Shown: one piece after another, positions 39,266 through 47,495 of the stretch | Position numbering within the stretch: position 1 is the stretch's first letter | How the letters are laid out: the number at the start of each line of letters is the position of its first letter | NCBI RefSeq assembly: GCF_013340935.1 | Contig: NZ_WHOS01000015.1 | Span: forward strand, 62,001-126,000 | Direction: 5' to 3' | Length of the DNA: 64,000 nt | From: Azospirillum melinis | GTDB taxonomy: Bacteria > Pseudomonadota > Alphaproteobacteria > Azospirillales > Azospirillaceae | Notes under the pieces: generated by a model | The model's input: the letters and a program-made list of their open reading frames with translations, nothing else | Told to the model about the DNA's origin: nothing | The model's database searches: none | Made by a program: the position numbers and the translations under genes

Positions 39266-39454
39266 TCAGAAGTCCGAACAGCGTCCCTTGAACTCCCAGT
39301 CGCCGTAGCGGGTCGGCTCCGGCCCCTTCGGGCCGCCGATCTCGCCCGGCTTCTGTTCCGGACCTTTGGCTTCCGTTCCATCGGTGGCGGTTCCGGCAGT
39401 CACCGCCTCGGCGGCATCCTGTTGCGGCTTGGTCGGTTCGGTCATCATGTCCAT
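39266..39454 (-). CDS. DUF1674 protein, SdhAF4-like assembly factor
   Basis: A small 60-residue-class protein with a disordered, acidic N-terminal half and the highly conserved C-terminal DUF1674 motif EIGGPKGPEPTRYGDWEFKG followed by RCSDF. The family includes the mitochondrial SDHAF4, which helps flavinate and assemble succinate dehydrogenase. Start codons at 39454, 39448 and 39445 are all possible. It converges with ugpC and is divergent from htpX; no sdh genes are in the window. Confidence 0.85.
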   Translation of the reverse strand: MDMMTEPTKPQQDAAEAVTAGTATDGTEAKGPEQKPGEIGGPKGPEPTRYGDWEFKGRCSDF

Positions 39455-39570
39455 CGCGAAACTGTGGGCATCCTGGCAGGCATCTTGAACGCGGGCGCGC
39501 CCCGGACCCATATCTGGATCATGTCCGGGATCGGAGCGGGTTACCCCGCTTCGGCCCATCCTGAACCGAT

Positions 39571-40578
39571 ATGGCGATCATGACCAGCTATCTGAAGACC
39601 ACCATTCTCCTTGCCGGCCTGACGGCGATCTTCATGGCGGTCGGCTTCCTGCTGGGCGGCAAGACCGGCCTGATCATCGCCTTCGTCATGGCGCTGGGCA
39701 TGAACCTGTTCAGCTACTGGAATTCGGGCGACATGGTGCTGTCGATGTACGGCGCCCGCGAGGTCGACGCCTATTCCGCCCCCGAGTTCCACGGCATCGT
39801 TGCCCGGCTGGCGGAGCGCGCCGGCTTGCCGATGCCGCGCGTCTACATCATCCAGAACGACCAGCCCAACGCCTTCGCCACCGGCCGCGACCCGGACCAT
39901 GCGGCGGTCGCCGCCACCACCGGCCTGTTGCAGCGGCTGACGCCGGAGGAGATCGCCGGCGTGATGGCGCATGAGCTGGCCCATGTGAAGAACCGCGACA
40001 CCCTGATCATGACGATCACCGCGACCATCGCCGGCGCGGTGTCGATGCTTGGCAATTTCGGCCTGTTCTTCGGCGGCTCCAGCAACGACGAGCGCGGTGG
40101 CAACCCGCTGGGCATGGTCGGGGCGATCCTGGCCGCCATCCTCGCCCCCATCGCCGCGACACTGGTGCAGATGGCGATCAGCCGCACCCGCGAGTTCGAG
40201 GCCGACCGCATCGGTGCGGAGATCTGCGGCCGTCCCGCTTGGCTGGCCGACGCGCTGACCAACATCCACAACAGCGCCAACCACATCCCCAATTACCAGG
40301 CTGAGGCGCACCCGGCGACCGCCCACCTGTTCATCGCCAATCCGCTCAGCGGCGCCAGCATGGCCAGCCTGTTCTCCACCCACCCCGACATGGGCGAGCG
40401 GGTGGCGCGGCTCCGCAACATGGCTGCCCAGACCGGCAGCTTCAGCGGCGGGTTCGGCGGTGGTGGCTTTGGGGGCGGCCAGACCCCGCCGCGCGACGGC
40501 CGCTCGCCCTGGGGGGCGCCGCCGCAAGGCGGCCAAGGCGGCTTCATGCCGCAAAACCGCCGCGGCCCCTGTGGCTGA
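39571..40578 (+). CDS. htpX: HtpX-type membrane zinc protease
   Basis: A 335-residue M48B family heat-shock protease. Two N-terminal transmembrane helices (about 10-48) precede the zinc motif HELAH (H134, E135, H138) in [20 protein letters not shown]. Two more hydrophobic segments follow, and then the third ligand block [12 protein letters not shown]. The last 50 residues are Gly/Pro-rich ([13 protein letters not shown]), an extension seen in some alphaproteobacterial HtpX. It degrades damaged membrane proteins. The ATG at 39580 is an alternative start three codons in. Confidence 0.94.
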   Translation: MAIMTSYLKTTILLAGLTAIFMAVGFLLGGKTGLIIAFVMALGMNLFSYWNSGDMVLSMYGAREVDAYSAPEFHGIVARLAERAGLPMPRVYIIQNDQPNAFATGRDPDHAAVAATTGLLQRLTPEEIAGVMAHELAHVKNRDTLIMTITATIAGAVSMLGNFGLFFGGSSNDERGGNPLGMVGAILAAILAPIAATLVQMAISRTREFEADRIGAEICGRPAWLADALTNIHNSANHIPNYQAEAHPATAHLFIANPLSGASMASLFSTHPDMGERVARLRNMAAQTGSFSGGFGGGGFGGGQTPPRDGRSPWGAPPQGGQGGFMPQNRRGPCG

Positions 40579-40608
40579 TCTCTCCGGCAAGCCTCTGGTA
40601 AAGGATTG

Positions 40609-40644
40609 CGTGCCGAAGGGGTAGGCGACTACCCTTCCGGCACG
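40609..40644 (+). terminator. Stem-loop between htpX and the DHH gene
   Basis: CGTGCCGAAGGGGTAG and CTACCCTTCCGGCACG form a 16-position stem with one mismatch, one G-U pair and a short GCGA loop. It lies 31 bases past htpX and 36 bases before the DHH gene. There is no U tract, so it may be a terminator, a 5' leader structure or both. Confidence 0.5.
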
Positions 40645-40679
40645 CGCTCAATCATGACGGTCGCCAGGGGATTTCTTGC

Positions 40680-41612
40680 ATGTCCGACGCCGCGAAGTAC
40701 CGCCTTGTCACCCGCTCCGATTTCGATGGGCTCGTCTGCGCCGTTCTGTTGAAGGAGCTGGGCATCCTCGACGAGATCAAGTTCGTCCATCCCAAGGACA
40801 TGCAGGACGGCAAGATCGAGATCACCGACCGCGACATCACCACCAACCTGCCTTACGTCGACGGCGCCCATCTGGTGTTCGACCATCACCTGTCGGAAAC
40901 CATGCGGGTCGGCGAGAAGCCCAACCACATCATCGACCCCAAGGCGCCGTCGGCCGCCCGCGTCGTCTATGATTACTATGGCGGGAAGGAGCGTTTTCCC
41001 ACCATCTCCGATGAAATGATGGCGGCGGTCGATCAGGCCGACTCGGCGCAGTACCAGCGCGAGGACATCCTGAACCCCACCGGCTGGACCCTGTTGAACT
41101 TCATCATGGACGCGCGTACCGGCCTGGGCCGCTTCCGCGAGTTCCGGGTGTCGAACTACCAGCTGATGATGGATCTGATCGACTACTGCCGCAGCCATAC
41201 CATCGAGCAGATCCTGGAGCTGCCCGACGTGAAGGAGCGGGTGGAGCTCTATACACAGCATGCCGAGCTGTTCGTCGACCAGCTGAAGCGCTGCGCCACC
41301 GTGCGCGGCAACGTCGTCGTGCTCGACCTCCGCAAGGAGGAGACGATCTATGCCGGCAACCGCTTCATGATCTACGCGCTGTTCCCTGACACCAACGTGT
41401 CGATCCACGTCCTGTGGGGCCTGAAGCAGCAGAACACCGTGCTGGCCTGCGGCAAGTCGATCCTGGACCGCAGTTCGAAGACGGACATCGGCCCGCTGAT
41501 GCTTCAGTATGGCGGCGGCGGCCATCAGGCGGCCGGTACCTGCCAGGTCGACAACGACCGGGCCGAAGAGGTACTGGAGGAAGTCGTCGCCCGCATGCGC
41601 GCGGACGGCTGA
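40680..41612 (+). CDS. DHH family phosphoesterase
   Basis: A 310-residue protein of the DHH superfamily, which includes NrnA-type oligoribonucleases and exopolyphosphatases. The metal site has RSDFDGLVCAVLLKEL near the N-terminus, the signature VFDHHLSE (about residues 64-71) and AVDQADSA. The C-terminal DHHA1 domain shows YGGGGHQAAGTCQV. There is no membrane or signal segment. It probably hydrolyses a phosphoester of a nucleotide or short RNA, but the substrate is not predictable. The gene at 41638 follows at 25 bases. Confidence 0.85.
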   Translation: MSDAAKYRLVTRSDFDGLVCAVLLKELGILDEIKFVHPKDMQDGKIEITDRDITTNLPYVDGAHLVFDHHLSETMRVGEKPNHIIDPKAPSAARVVYDYYGGKERFPTISDEMMAAVDQADSAQYQREDILNPTGWTLLNFIMDARTGLGRFREFRVSNYQLMMDLIDYCRSHTIEQILELPDVKERVELYTQHAELFVDQLKRCATVRGNVVVLDLRKEETIYAGNRFMIYALFPDTNVSIHVLWGLKQQNTVLACGKSILDRSSKTDIGPLMLQYGGGGHQAAGTCQVDNDRAEEVLEEVVARMRADG

Positions 41613-41637
41613 ACTTCACCGACCGGGTTTCTAGCGA

Positions 41638-42357
41638 TTGAGCGCCTTTCCTCCTTTCTCCGATAACACCCTGTTCGACGCCGGCTGGCTGTCCGCCCTG
41701 TCCGACGAGGTGCCGAGGACGGAGGCGCTCGACCGTGCCCGGCCGGTGGTCGCCGATGCCATCGCCCGCACCGCTGCGGCGGGGGCGGCGGCGCTGGCCA
41801 GCATCGAGGCGCTGGTGGCGAGGGCGGCGCTCGACGCCATCCCGGCCCTGCTGGCGGCGGAGACGGTGGAGTTGCCGGACGCCGCCGCGGTGAGCGAGCG
41901 CTCGATTCATGAGTTGATGAGCCGGGTGGCCTACAAGCGCCGCGAGCTGATGCCGCTGTTCCCCGAGCTGATTGAGCGGGTGGCTGCCGTCCATGCCGCC
42001 GCGATCCAGGCCTGCGGCACTGCGCGCTGGCAGCTGATGGCGGCGCGGGCGCGGATGCAGCCCGGCCGGCCGTCCAGCCCGATCCAGGGTGCCGGCACCC
42101 GCTATGTGAAGAGCGACCGCTTCGACGCCCGCGCTGCCGAAAGCCTTCCCGGTATCGACCGCACCCGCGCCGACCGCATCCTGAAGCGGCTGGGCGAGGC
42201 GCCGGTGCCGGACGAGCTGGAGCTTCGCCCGCTGGATGGGGCTGGCGATCTCTGGACCATCAAGGCCGGCGGGATCAGCCGCTTCATCCTGCGGGTCGAG
42301 CGCGACCGGCGCGGGCCCTTCTACATGGTGGAGGATGTCGGGCCGCAGGCCGCCTGA
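41638..42357 (+). CDS. Unrecognised protein with a helix-hairpin-helix-like segment
   Basis: A 239-residue soluble protein with a TTG start at 41638, 25 bases after the DHH phosphoesterase gene, so probably the same operon. I do not recognise the family. The first 130 residues are Ala-rich helices. A segment ESLPGIDRTRADRILKRLGE (about residue 164) resembles a helix-hairpin-helix. The end is a beta-rich stretch (DLWTIKAGGISRFILRVERD) like a small binding domain. Codon use matches its neighbours, which supports a real gene. Function unknown. Confidence 0.6.
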   Translation: MSAFPPFSDNTLFDAGWLSALSDEVPRTEALDRARPVVADAIARTAAAGAAALASIEALVARAALDAIPALLAAETVELPDAAAVSERSIHELMSRVAYKRRELMPLFPELIERVAAVHAAAIQACGTARWQLMAARARMQPGRPSSPIQGAGTRYVKSDRFDARAAESLPGIDRTRADRILKRLGEAPVPDELELRPLDGAGDLWTIKAGGISRFILRVERDRRGPFYMVEDVGPQAA

Positions 42358-42377
42358 ATGGCTGCCGGCCCGACGGT

Positions 42378-43337
42378 TTACGAGGACTGCCGCGACCGCA
42401 TCTGTTCGCGATAGAAGATGTAGACGCCGCTGCCGACGATGACGGCGGTGCCGAGGATCGTCGACAGGCGCAACTCCTCGCCGAACAGCATCAGCGAATA
42501 GACCGCCGCCCACACCAGCGTGGTGTAGCCGAAGGGAGCCACGGTGGCGGCCGGGGCGGCGCTGTAGGCACGGATCAGGCAGAAATGGCTGATGCCGCCC
42601 AGCGTCCCCAGCAGGATCATCAGCGCCGCACCCGTCAGGTCGGGCGTCACCCAGTTGAAGGGCAGGGCCAGCGTGCAGGCGACCGTCCCGGCCATGCCGG
42701 TGTAGAAGATGGTGGTCGTCGGCGAATCCGCGCCCCGCAGCTTGCGCGTGGCGATCTGGTACAGGGCGTTGCTGAAGGCCGCGGCCAGCGGCAGGGCCAG
42801 CGCCCATTGGAAGGTGCCGCCCACCGGCCCGACGATGATCAGCGCGCCGGCCATCCCGACCAGCACGCCGACCCAGCGCCGCCAGCCGACCTTCTCGCCC
42901 AGCAAGGGCACCGACAGCGCCGTGATCAGGACCGGTACGGCGGCGGCAATCGCCTGCACTTCGGCGAAGGGGATGCTGCGCAGGGCCAGAACGGCGAACA
43001 GCGTGGTCGCCAGCAGCAGGCAGGAGCGGACGAGTTGCAGCGGCAGCCGGTGCGACACCATCAGATGCGGGCTGCGCCACGCGACGACCGTACCCACCAG
43101 CAACATGTGCACGGCGAAGCGCGCCCAGGCGACCTCCACCACCGGATAGCTTTTGGTCAGGACCCGGATGGTGGCGTCCTGGGTGACGAACAGCAGCGTC
43201 GTCAGCATCATCCAGAAAATGCCGGCCCGGCCCGACCGCCGTTCCGCCAGGGCCCGCTCCGCCAAAATATTTTCCGCCAATGTCGCTTCCGCCGGCGCAG
43301 CCTTGGCCGCAGCCGGCGCACTCTCTCCCGTACTCAT
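42378..43337 (-). CDS. EamA/DMT family transporter
   Basis: A 319-residue inner-membrane protein with about ten transmembrane helices in two EamA repeats. The first contains FVTQDATIRVLTKSYPVVEV and ARFAVHMLLVGTVVAWR; the second contains ICLIRAYSAAPAATVAPFGY-like text (actually FCLIRAYSAAPAATVAPFGY) and a final helix before FYREQMRSRQSS. The cytosolic N-terminus has a repetitive Ala/Glu-rich stretch (AEATLAENILAERALAERRS). A metabolite exporter of unknown substrate, convergent with the 41638 gene. Confidence 0.85.
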   Translation of the reverse strand: MSTGESAPAAAKAAPAEATLAENILAERALAERRSGRAGIFWMMLTTLLFVTQDATIRVLTKSYPVVEVAWARFAVHMLLVGTVVAWRSPHLMVSHRLPLQLVRSCLLLATTLFAVLALRSIPFAEVQAIAAAVPVLITALSVPLLGEKVGWRRWVGVLVGMAGALIIVGPVGGTFQWALALPLAAAFSNALYQIATRKLRGADSPTTTIFYTGMAGTVACTLALPFNWVTPDLTGAALMILLGTLGGISHFCLIRAYSAAPAATVAPFGYTTLVWAAVYSLMLFGEELRLSTILGTAVIVGSGVYIFYREQMRSRQSS

Positions 43338-43443
43338 CGCCCCCGCTTTCCCTGCCTCACCATACTAGTATATGGACGGGACGCGGGCGGTGGCCTGACA
43401 AGGACGGGACATTGCCGTGTCCGGGGCGCAGGGCTGTGGCACC

Positions 43444-44427
43444 TCAGATCCCGGCCACGCCCCACAGCAGCAGCGCCACCAGCCCGACCAGCAGAAGGGA
43501 GGCGACGGCGGACAGAGCGAGCGCTCGCCCGATGTCGGCAGGGGTGACGCGGGCGCGGCCGTCGCCGATCCAGTTCTCGGTGATGACCACGCCGCCGTCG
43601 CGGTGCGGGCCGCCCAGCGCCAGCCCCAGCGCGCCGGCCATCGCGGCGATGGGCCAGCCCATGTTCAGCGACGGGTGCTTGCGCGCATCGCGGCCGAGAG
43701 AGCGCAGAGCGCTGCCGGCCTTGGCGGTGCCGATGAAGGGGGCGGCCAGCGCCAGCAGCAGACCGGCCAGACGGGCGGGCAGGGCGTTCAGCGCATCGTC
43801 CAGCGTCGCAGCGGTCGATCCGAAGCGGCCATGGCGGACGCCGGGGCTGCCCAGCGCGGCGTCGGCGCCGTCCATCGCCGTCCAGACGAACAGGCCCGGT
43901 ACGCCGAGCAGGGCATAGCCGAAGACCGGCGCCACCAGCTTGCGGTCGAAGGCGCGGGCGGCGGCCTCCACCGCCGCACGGGCGATGCCATGTTCGTCCA
44001 GCCCATAGACATGGCGGCGGGTCAGCGATTGGATCGCCTCCTGCCCGGCGACGACTCCGCCGCTTTCCAGCGCCCGGCGCACCGCCCGAATGCGGGTCCA
44101 GGCCGCCCGGCCGCGCAGGCCGCAGAGCAGGGCCAGCAACTCCACCATCCAGCCGCGGCCGATGGAGCCGATCCACTCCACCAGCAATCCGGCAGCGGCG
44201 GCGATGAGCACCAGCGCCAGCACCACCAGCGCTCCGCGGAACACCTGCGCCGACCTGCCCCGCTCCGCCCGGTTCAGCCGGACATCGGCGGCGTTGCAGA
44301 AGCGCCGCGCCAGACCTGCCGGGTCGGGCAGGATGCGGTCCAGCCAGTCGCCGAACAGCGCGTCGATCCCCAGCGCCAGCAGCAGGAGCAGCAGCGGACC
44401 GGGACCGCCGAAGGCCGAACCGAACAT
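43444..44427 (-). CDS. cobD: Adenosylcobinamide-phosphate synthase
   Basis: A 327-residue CobD/CbiB family inner-membrane enzyme that attaches the aminopropanol arm to adenosylcobyric acid in cobalamin synthesis. Typical features are an N-terminal hydrophobic helix with ALGIDALFGDWLDRILPDP, the loop ALESGGVVAGQEAIQSLTRR, APVFGYALLGVPGLFVWTAM, and a C-terminal VVITENWIGDGRARVTPADI. It lies 34 bases after the ankyrin gene on the same strand. No cobalamin riboswitch is evident upstream, and no other cob gene is in the window. Confidence 0.9.
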   Translation of the reverse strand: MFGSAFGGPGPLLLLLLALGIDALFGDWLDRILPDPAGLARRFCNAADVRLNRAERGRSAQVFRGALVVLALVLIAAAAGLLVEWIGSIGRGWMVELLALLCGLRGRAAWTRIRAVRRALESGGVVAGQEAIQSLTRRHVYGLDEHGIARAAVEAAARAFDRKLVAPVFGYALLGVPGLFVWTAMDGADAALGSPGVRHGRFGSTAATLDDALNALPARLAGLLLALAAPFIGTAKAGSALRSLGRDARKHPSLNMGWPIAAMAGALGLALGGPHRDGGVVITENWIGDGRARVTPADIGRALALSAVASLLLVGLVALLLWGVAGI

Positions 44428-44461
44428 GGAGTCTCCGGGGCAGGGAATCAGCGGAGGAGGG

Positions 44462-45037
44462 TCAGCGGGCGCCGGCCTGGCGCAGCAACGTACCTACGCG
44501 GGAGTTGCGGCTTTCCTGCGCCCAGTTCAGCGCGGTCCGGCCGGTGAAGTCGGAGCGGTCGACCTTGGCCCCGGCCTTCAGCAGGCGGTCCACCACGTCG
44601 GCCCGGCCGCTGCGGGCGGCGACCATCAGCGGGGTCATGCCTTCGCGGTTTTCCATGTCGACCTTGGCGCCCTTCTTCAGCAGCAGATCGATCAGTTCCG
44701 GATTGCCGTTCTCCGCAGCGGCCAGCAGCGGGGTGATGCCGGCCTTGTCGGCGCGGTTCACGTTGGCACCGCTGTCCAGCAGCAGGGCGGCGATGGCCGG
44801 GCTGGAGCGGTCGACGGCAGCCAGCAGGGCGGTCTTGCCATGGATGTCCGCCTGGTTGGGGTTCTCGCCCCGCAACAGGGCGCCCTTCGTCTTGGTGACG
44901 TCGCCGTCATTGACCGCCTGCATCAGACCGGTGTCCTGGAACAGGCTGATCTGGGCGAGGGCCGGGGCGGCCGAGCCGGCGGACAGGCCGGCCGCAAGCA
45001 GGGGGGCGAACAGGGTGGCGAGCAGGAGCCGCTTCAT
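44462..45037 (-). CDS. Secreted ankyrin-repeat protein
   Basis: A 191-residue protein with a signal peptide (MKRLLLATLFAPLLAAGLSA, probable cleavage after ALA near residue 28). About four to five ankyrin repeats follow: GKTALLAAVDRSSPAIAALL, GITPLLAAAENGNPELIDLL, GMTPLMVAARSGRADVVDRL and GRTALNWAQESRNSRVGTLL. It is predicted to be periplasmic and to bind a protein partner. The ATG at 45037 was chosen because it begins the signal peptide. It precedes cobD by 34 bases, though no functional link is evident. Confidence 0.88.
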   Translation of the reverse strand: MKRLLLATLFAPLLAAGLSAGSAAPALAQISLFQDTGLMQAVNDGDVTKTKGALLRGENPNQADIHGKTALLAAVDRSSPAIAALLLDSGANVNRADKAGITPLLAAAENGNPELIDLLLKKGAKVDMENREGMTPLMVAARSGRADVVDRLLKAGAKVDRSDFTGRTALNWAQESRNSRVGTLLRQAGAR

Positions 45038-45158
45038 GGCGGGTATCCTTCCTTGACAGCATGGGTGCCGGATACTAGCCAGAACACCGGTGCTTTTGCC
45101 AGATCGGCCTTCATCGCCAGACCGTGGGCCTGCCGGTCCGCATCGACAGGTTGAACCC

Positions 45159-45302
45159 ATGCTCCGCAACCCGCTCGCCCGCCACATCGCGCTTTTCCTG
45201 CTGGTGAAGGCCGTGCTGATCGGGCTGGGCCTGTGGTGGTTCCTGGGAACGATGCCGGAGCCGCGTGGCGCGGTGACTCCGCCAGCCGCATCGCGGCCGT
45301 GA
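45159..45302 (+). CDS. CydP-like putative cytochrome oxidase small subunit
   Basis: A 47-residue single-span membrane peptide. The segment LARHIALFLLVKAVLIGLGL followed by WWFLG resembles the CydP family, small peptides proposed to associate with cytochrome bd oxidase. A Pro/Ala-rich tail follows. The ATG at 45159 begins the conserved part; an in-frame upstream start would add 23 unlike residues. No cyd genes are in the window, so the assignment rests on the motif only. Confidence 0.55.
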   Translation: MLRNPLARHIALFLLVKAVLIGLGLWWFLGTMPEPRGAVTPPAASRP

Positions 45303-45398
45303 TCGAAATCCGCCTCGCGCCCTCGAGCGGAACCTTGCCCCCGCTTTCCGGTTGGATTCGGATTGTTCGGACTTCCTGTCAAGCGAAGGGGTGGAGGC

Positions 45399-46046
45399 AT
45401 GATCGAGAGCCGCGACCAGAACCCGACCACGATCGATTCCAGTGCCTGGACGGGAGACAGCGGAACCACCGGCACCGATGCCGGCAGCACCAATGCGACG
45501 GTGCGCGAGGCCGTGGCGGTCTTCGACAGCCGCGATGCCCTGCAAAACGCCATCGACGACCTGACGCTGGCCGGCTTCCAGCGCCATGAGCTGAGCCTCC
45601 TGGCCAATGACGAGACGATCCGCGAGCGGCTGGGCGATGTGCCGCGCGACGTCGGCAGCCTCGCCCACGACCCCGACGCGCCGCGGCAGGCCTACATCTC
45701 GCCGGAGGATATCGGCAGCGGCCAGGGTGCCGCGGTCGGCTTCCCCGCCTATGTCGGCGCCATCATCGCCACCGGTGCCGTGCTCGCCACCGGCGGCACC
45801 GCCCTGGCCGCCGCCGCCGCTGCCGCCGCGGCGGGTGTCGGCAGCGGGGCTGCGGGCTCCTTCCTGTCGCAATGGATCACCGACAAGCGCAACGAGCCGA
45901 TGCTGCAACACCTCGACAAGGGCGGCATCCTGCTGTGGGTCAATGTCGGCGACGCCGCGCGCGAACGCATCGCGCTGGAGATCCTGAACCGTCATGCCAT
46001 CCGGCCGGCCGAGGTTCACGACGTGCGGCAGACCGGATCGATGTGA
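45399..46046 (+). CDS. Glycine-zipper-type protein with YflT-like domain, unknown function
   Basis: A 215-residue protein. The region VREAVAVFDSRDALQNAIDD (about 35-54) resembles the YflT/general-stress 17M fold, where a sequence-unspecific alpha-beta domain precedes a membrane segment. A long Gly/Ala-rich hydrophobic stretch follows (about 115-150, AAVGFPAYVGAIIATGAVLA and then a poly-Ala run), then a second small domain (LLWVNVGDAARERIALEILN). It is likely membrane-associated and possibly stress-related. The ATG at 45399 has GTGGAGG ahead. Confidence 0.65.
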   Translation: MIESRDQNPTTIDSSAWTGDSGTTGTDAGSTNATVREAVAVFDSRDALQNAIDDLTLAGFQRHELSLLANDETIRERLGDVPRDVGSLAHDPDAPRQAYISPEDIGSGQGAAVGFPAYVGAIIATGAVLATGGTALAAAAAAAAAGVGSGAAGSFLSQWITDKRNEPMLQHLDKGGILLWVNVGDAARERIALEILNRHAIRPAEVHDVRQTGSM

Positions 46047-46076
46047 CGACCCGCCGCCGCTTCACCCCCGCCCCGG

Positions 46077-47495
46077 CTATCCGCGACGTCCCCGGCGGAC
46101 CAGCGCATCGGGGGTGAAGTCCTCCGGTTTCAGCGGGGCGTCGTAGCGCGGCGGGGGCAGGCCGTTTTCCACGCCGCGGGCGGCGTAGCGGTCGGCCGTC
46201 AGGTCGAAGGCGAACTCCATCGTCGGGACCAGCGCCGGCACCTGCCAGTCCGGCAGCGGATGCGCTTCGGCGTAGCGCAGAAGCTCCCCCTTGCCGTTGT
46301 AATGCTCCGACGCCAGGATCTGCCAGCTGTCCTCATCCAGGTAAAAGGTGCGGTCGGGCAGCGAATGCTTGAAGTTCGGCTTCAAACGGGCGTCGACCAC
46401 CCAGACCCGGTGCATCTCATAGCGCAGGAACTGTGGGTTGGGGTGGTGCGGCCACAGGATGTCCCGCATCGTCAGGCTGGGGTTGGTCAGCCGGTGGGCG
46501 TTGTACGGCATGTACATCTCGCGTCGCGTCACCAGCGTGTAGTCGAAGCGGTCGAGCGCGCCGCTGAACATGTCCAGCATGTCGGCGGTACAGATTCCGC
46601 CTGTCACCGGGTCGGGCGTGTCATAGGCGAAGTCGGGCGCCGCAACCACGCGCCCGCGCTCCCCCTCCCGAACCCAGGCACGGGTGCGGGCGGCGATGGG
46701 GTCGAGCGTTCCCTGGACGATCAGGCTGCTGCCCGCCTGTTCCTTGGGATCCAGGATGGTGCGGCGGTAGAGCAGGGGCGGGGCGGCGGCATCCCCGGCG
46801 GCATAGGGCGAGGCGAAATCCTCGCGCAGCCGGGTCAGCGACCGGGTTCCGTCGCCGGACTGCACCACCGTCAGGCTGGTGCGCGACAGATTGCCGCCAC
46901 GCCAGCGCAGCTTGTGGTTCCACATCGCCTGCACGCCGTTCGCCGGAATCGGGAAGGGCACGCCCACGGCCGCATCGCGCAAGGCCAGCCCGTTCTCGCC
47001 CAGCCTGGCGCGGTCGGCGTTGGCGAGCGAGGCGTCGTAGATGCGCTGCGGTGCCGCGGCGCTGCGGCGGCTGGGAAACAGCGCCAGTTCGAAGCTGTCC
47101 GGAAACTTCTCCAGCAGGGCCTGCTGCCCGGCGGTCAGCCGGACCTTGTAGCGCTCGACATCGGCGGCGCCGACGGTGAACCAGCGCACGTCCTCGATAT
47201 AGGGATCGGGCGAGGGGCGGTTCGGCACATAGCCGCGCGGCGCCTCGGTCAGCCCGCCGGTCCAGGGCGGGATCGCCCGCGTGCGGTTGCCGGCGCGCAC
47301 CGCTCCGAAGGGCGTCAGCTCTTCGCCCAGCCGCGGCACACCGACGTCGGACGGGGCGCTTGGGGCTGGAGCGCTTGGGGCCGGGGCGCTTTGGGCAAGC
47401 GCACCGCGGGTAGTGGCGGCGACAGAGGCGGCGGTCCCCAGCAGCAGGCCGAGGGTTTGCCGCCGGTCGGGGTGGAAATCCGTCGGGTCGCTCAT
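46077..47495 (-). CDS. DUF1329 family exported protein
   Basis: A 472-residue protein with a twin-arginine-like leader ([20 protein letters not shown]) followed by a Pro/Ala/Ser-rich linker of imperfect SAPAP repeats. The body is DUF1329, an outer-membrane LolB/LolA-like family, shown by [13 protein letters not shown] near residue 70, [30 protein letters not shown] and [20 protein letters not shown]. The family often accompanies RND-type efflux or organic-compound uptake genes. Here its start overlaps the stop of a hybrid kinase gene by ATGA, so it is translated from a signalling operon, an unusual setting. Confidence 0.85.
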   Translation of the reverse strand: MSDPTDFHPDRRQTLGLLLGTAASVAATTRGALAQSAPAPSAPAPSAPSDVGVPRLGEELTPFGAVRAGNRTRAIPPWTGGLTEAPRGYVPNRPSPDPYIEDVRWFTVGAADVERYKVRLTAGQQALLEKFPDSFELALFPSRRSAAAPQRIYDASLANADRARLGENGLALRDAAVGVPFPIPANGVQAMWNHKLRWRGGNLSRTSLTVVQSGDGTRSLTRLREDFASPYAAGDAAAPPLLYRRTILDPKEQAGSSLIVQGTLDPIAARTRAWVREGERGRVVAAPDFAYDTPDPVTGGICTADMLDMFSGALDRFDYTLVTRREMYMPYNAHRLTNPSLTMRDILWPHHPNPQFLRYEMHRVWVVDARLKPNFKHSLPDRTFYLDEDSWQILASEHYNGKGELLRYAEAHPLPDWQVPALVPTMEFAFDLTADRYAARGVENGLPPPRYDAPLKPEDFTPDALVRRGRRG

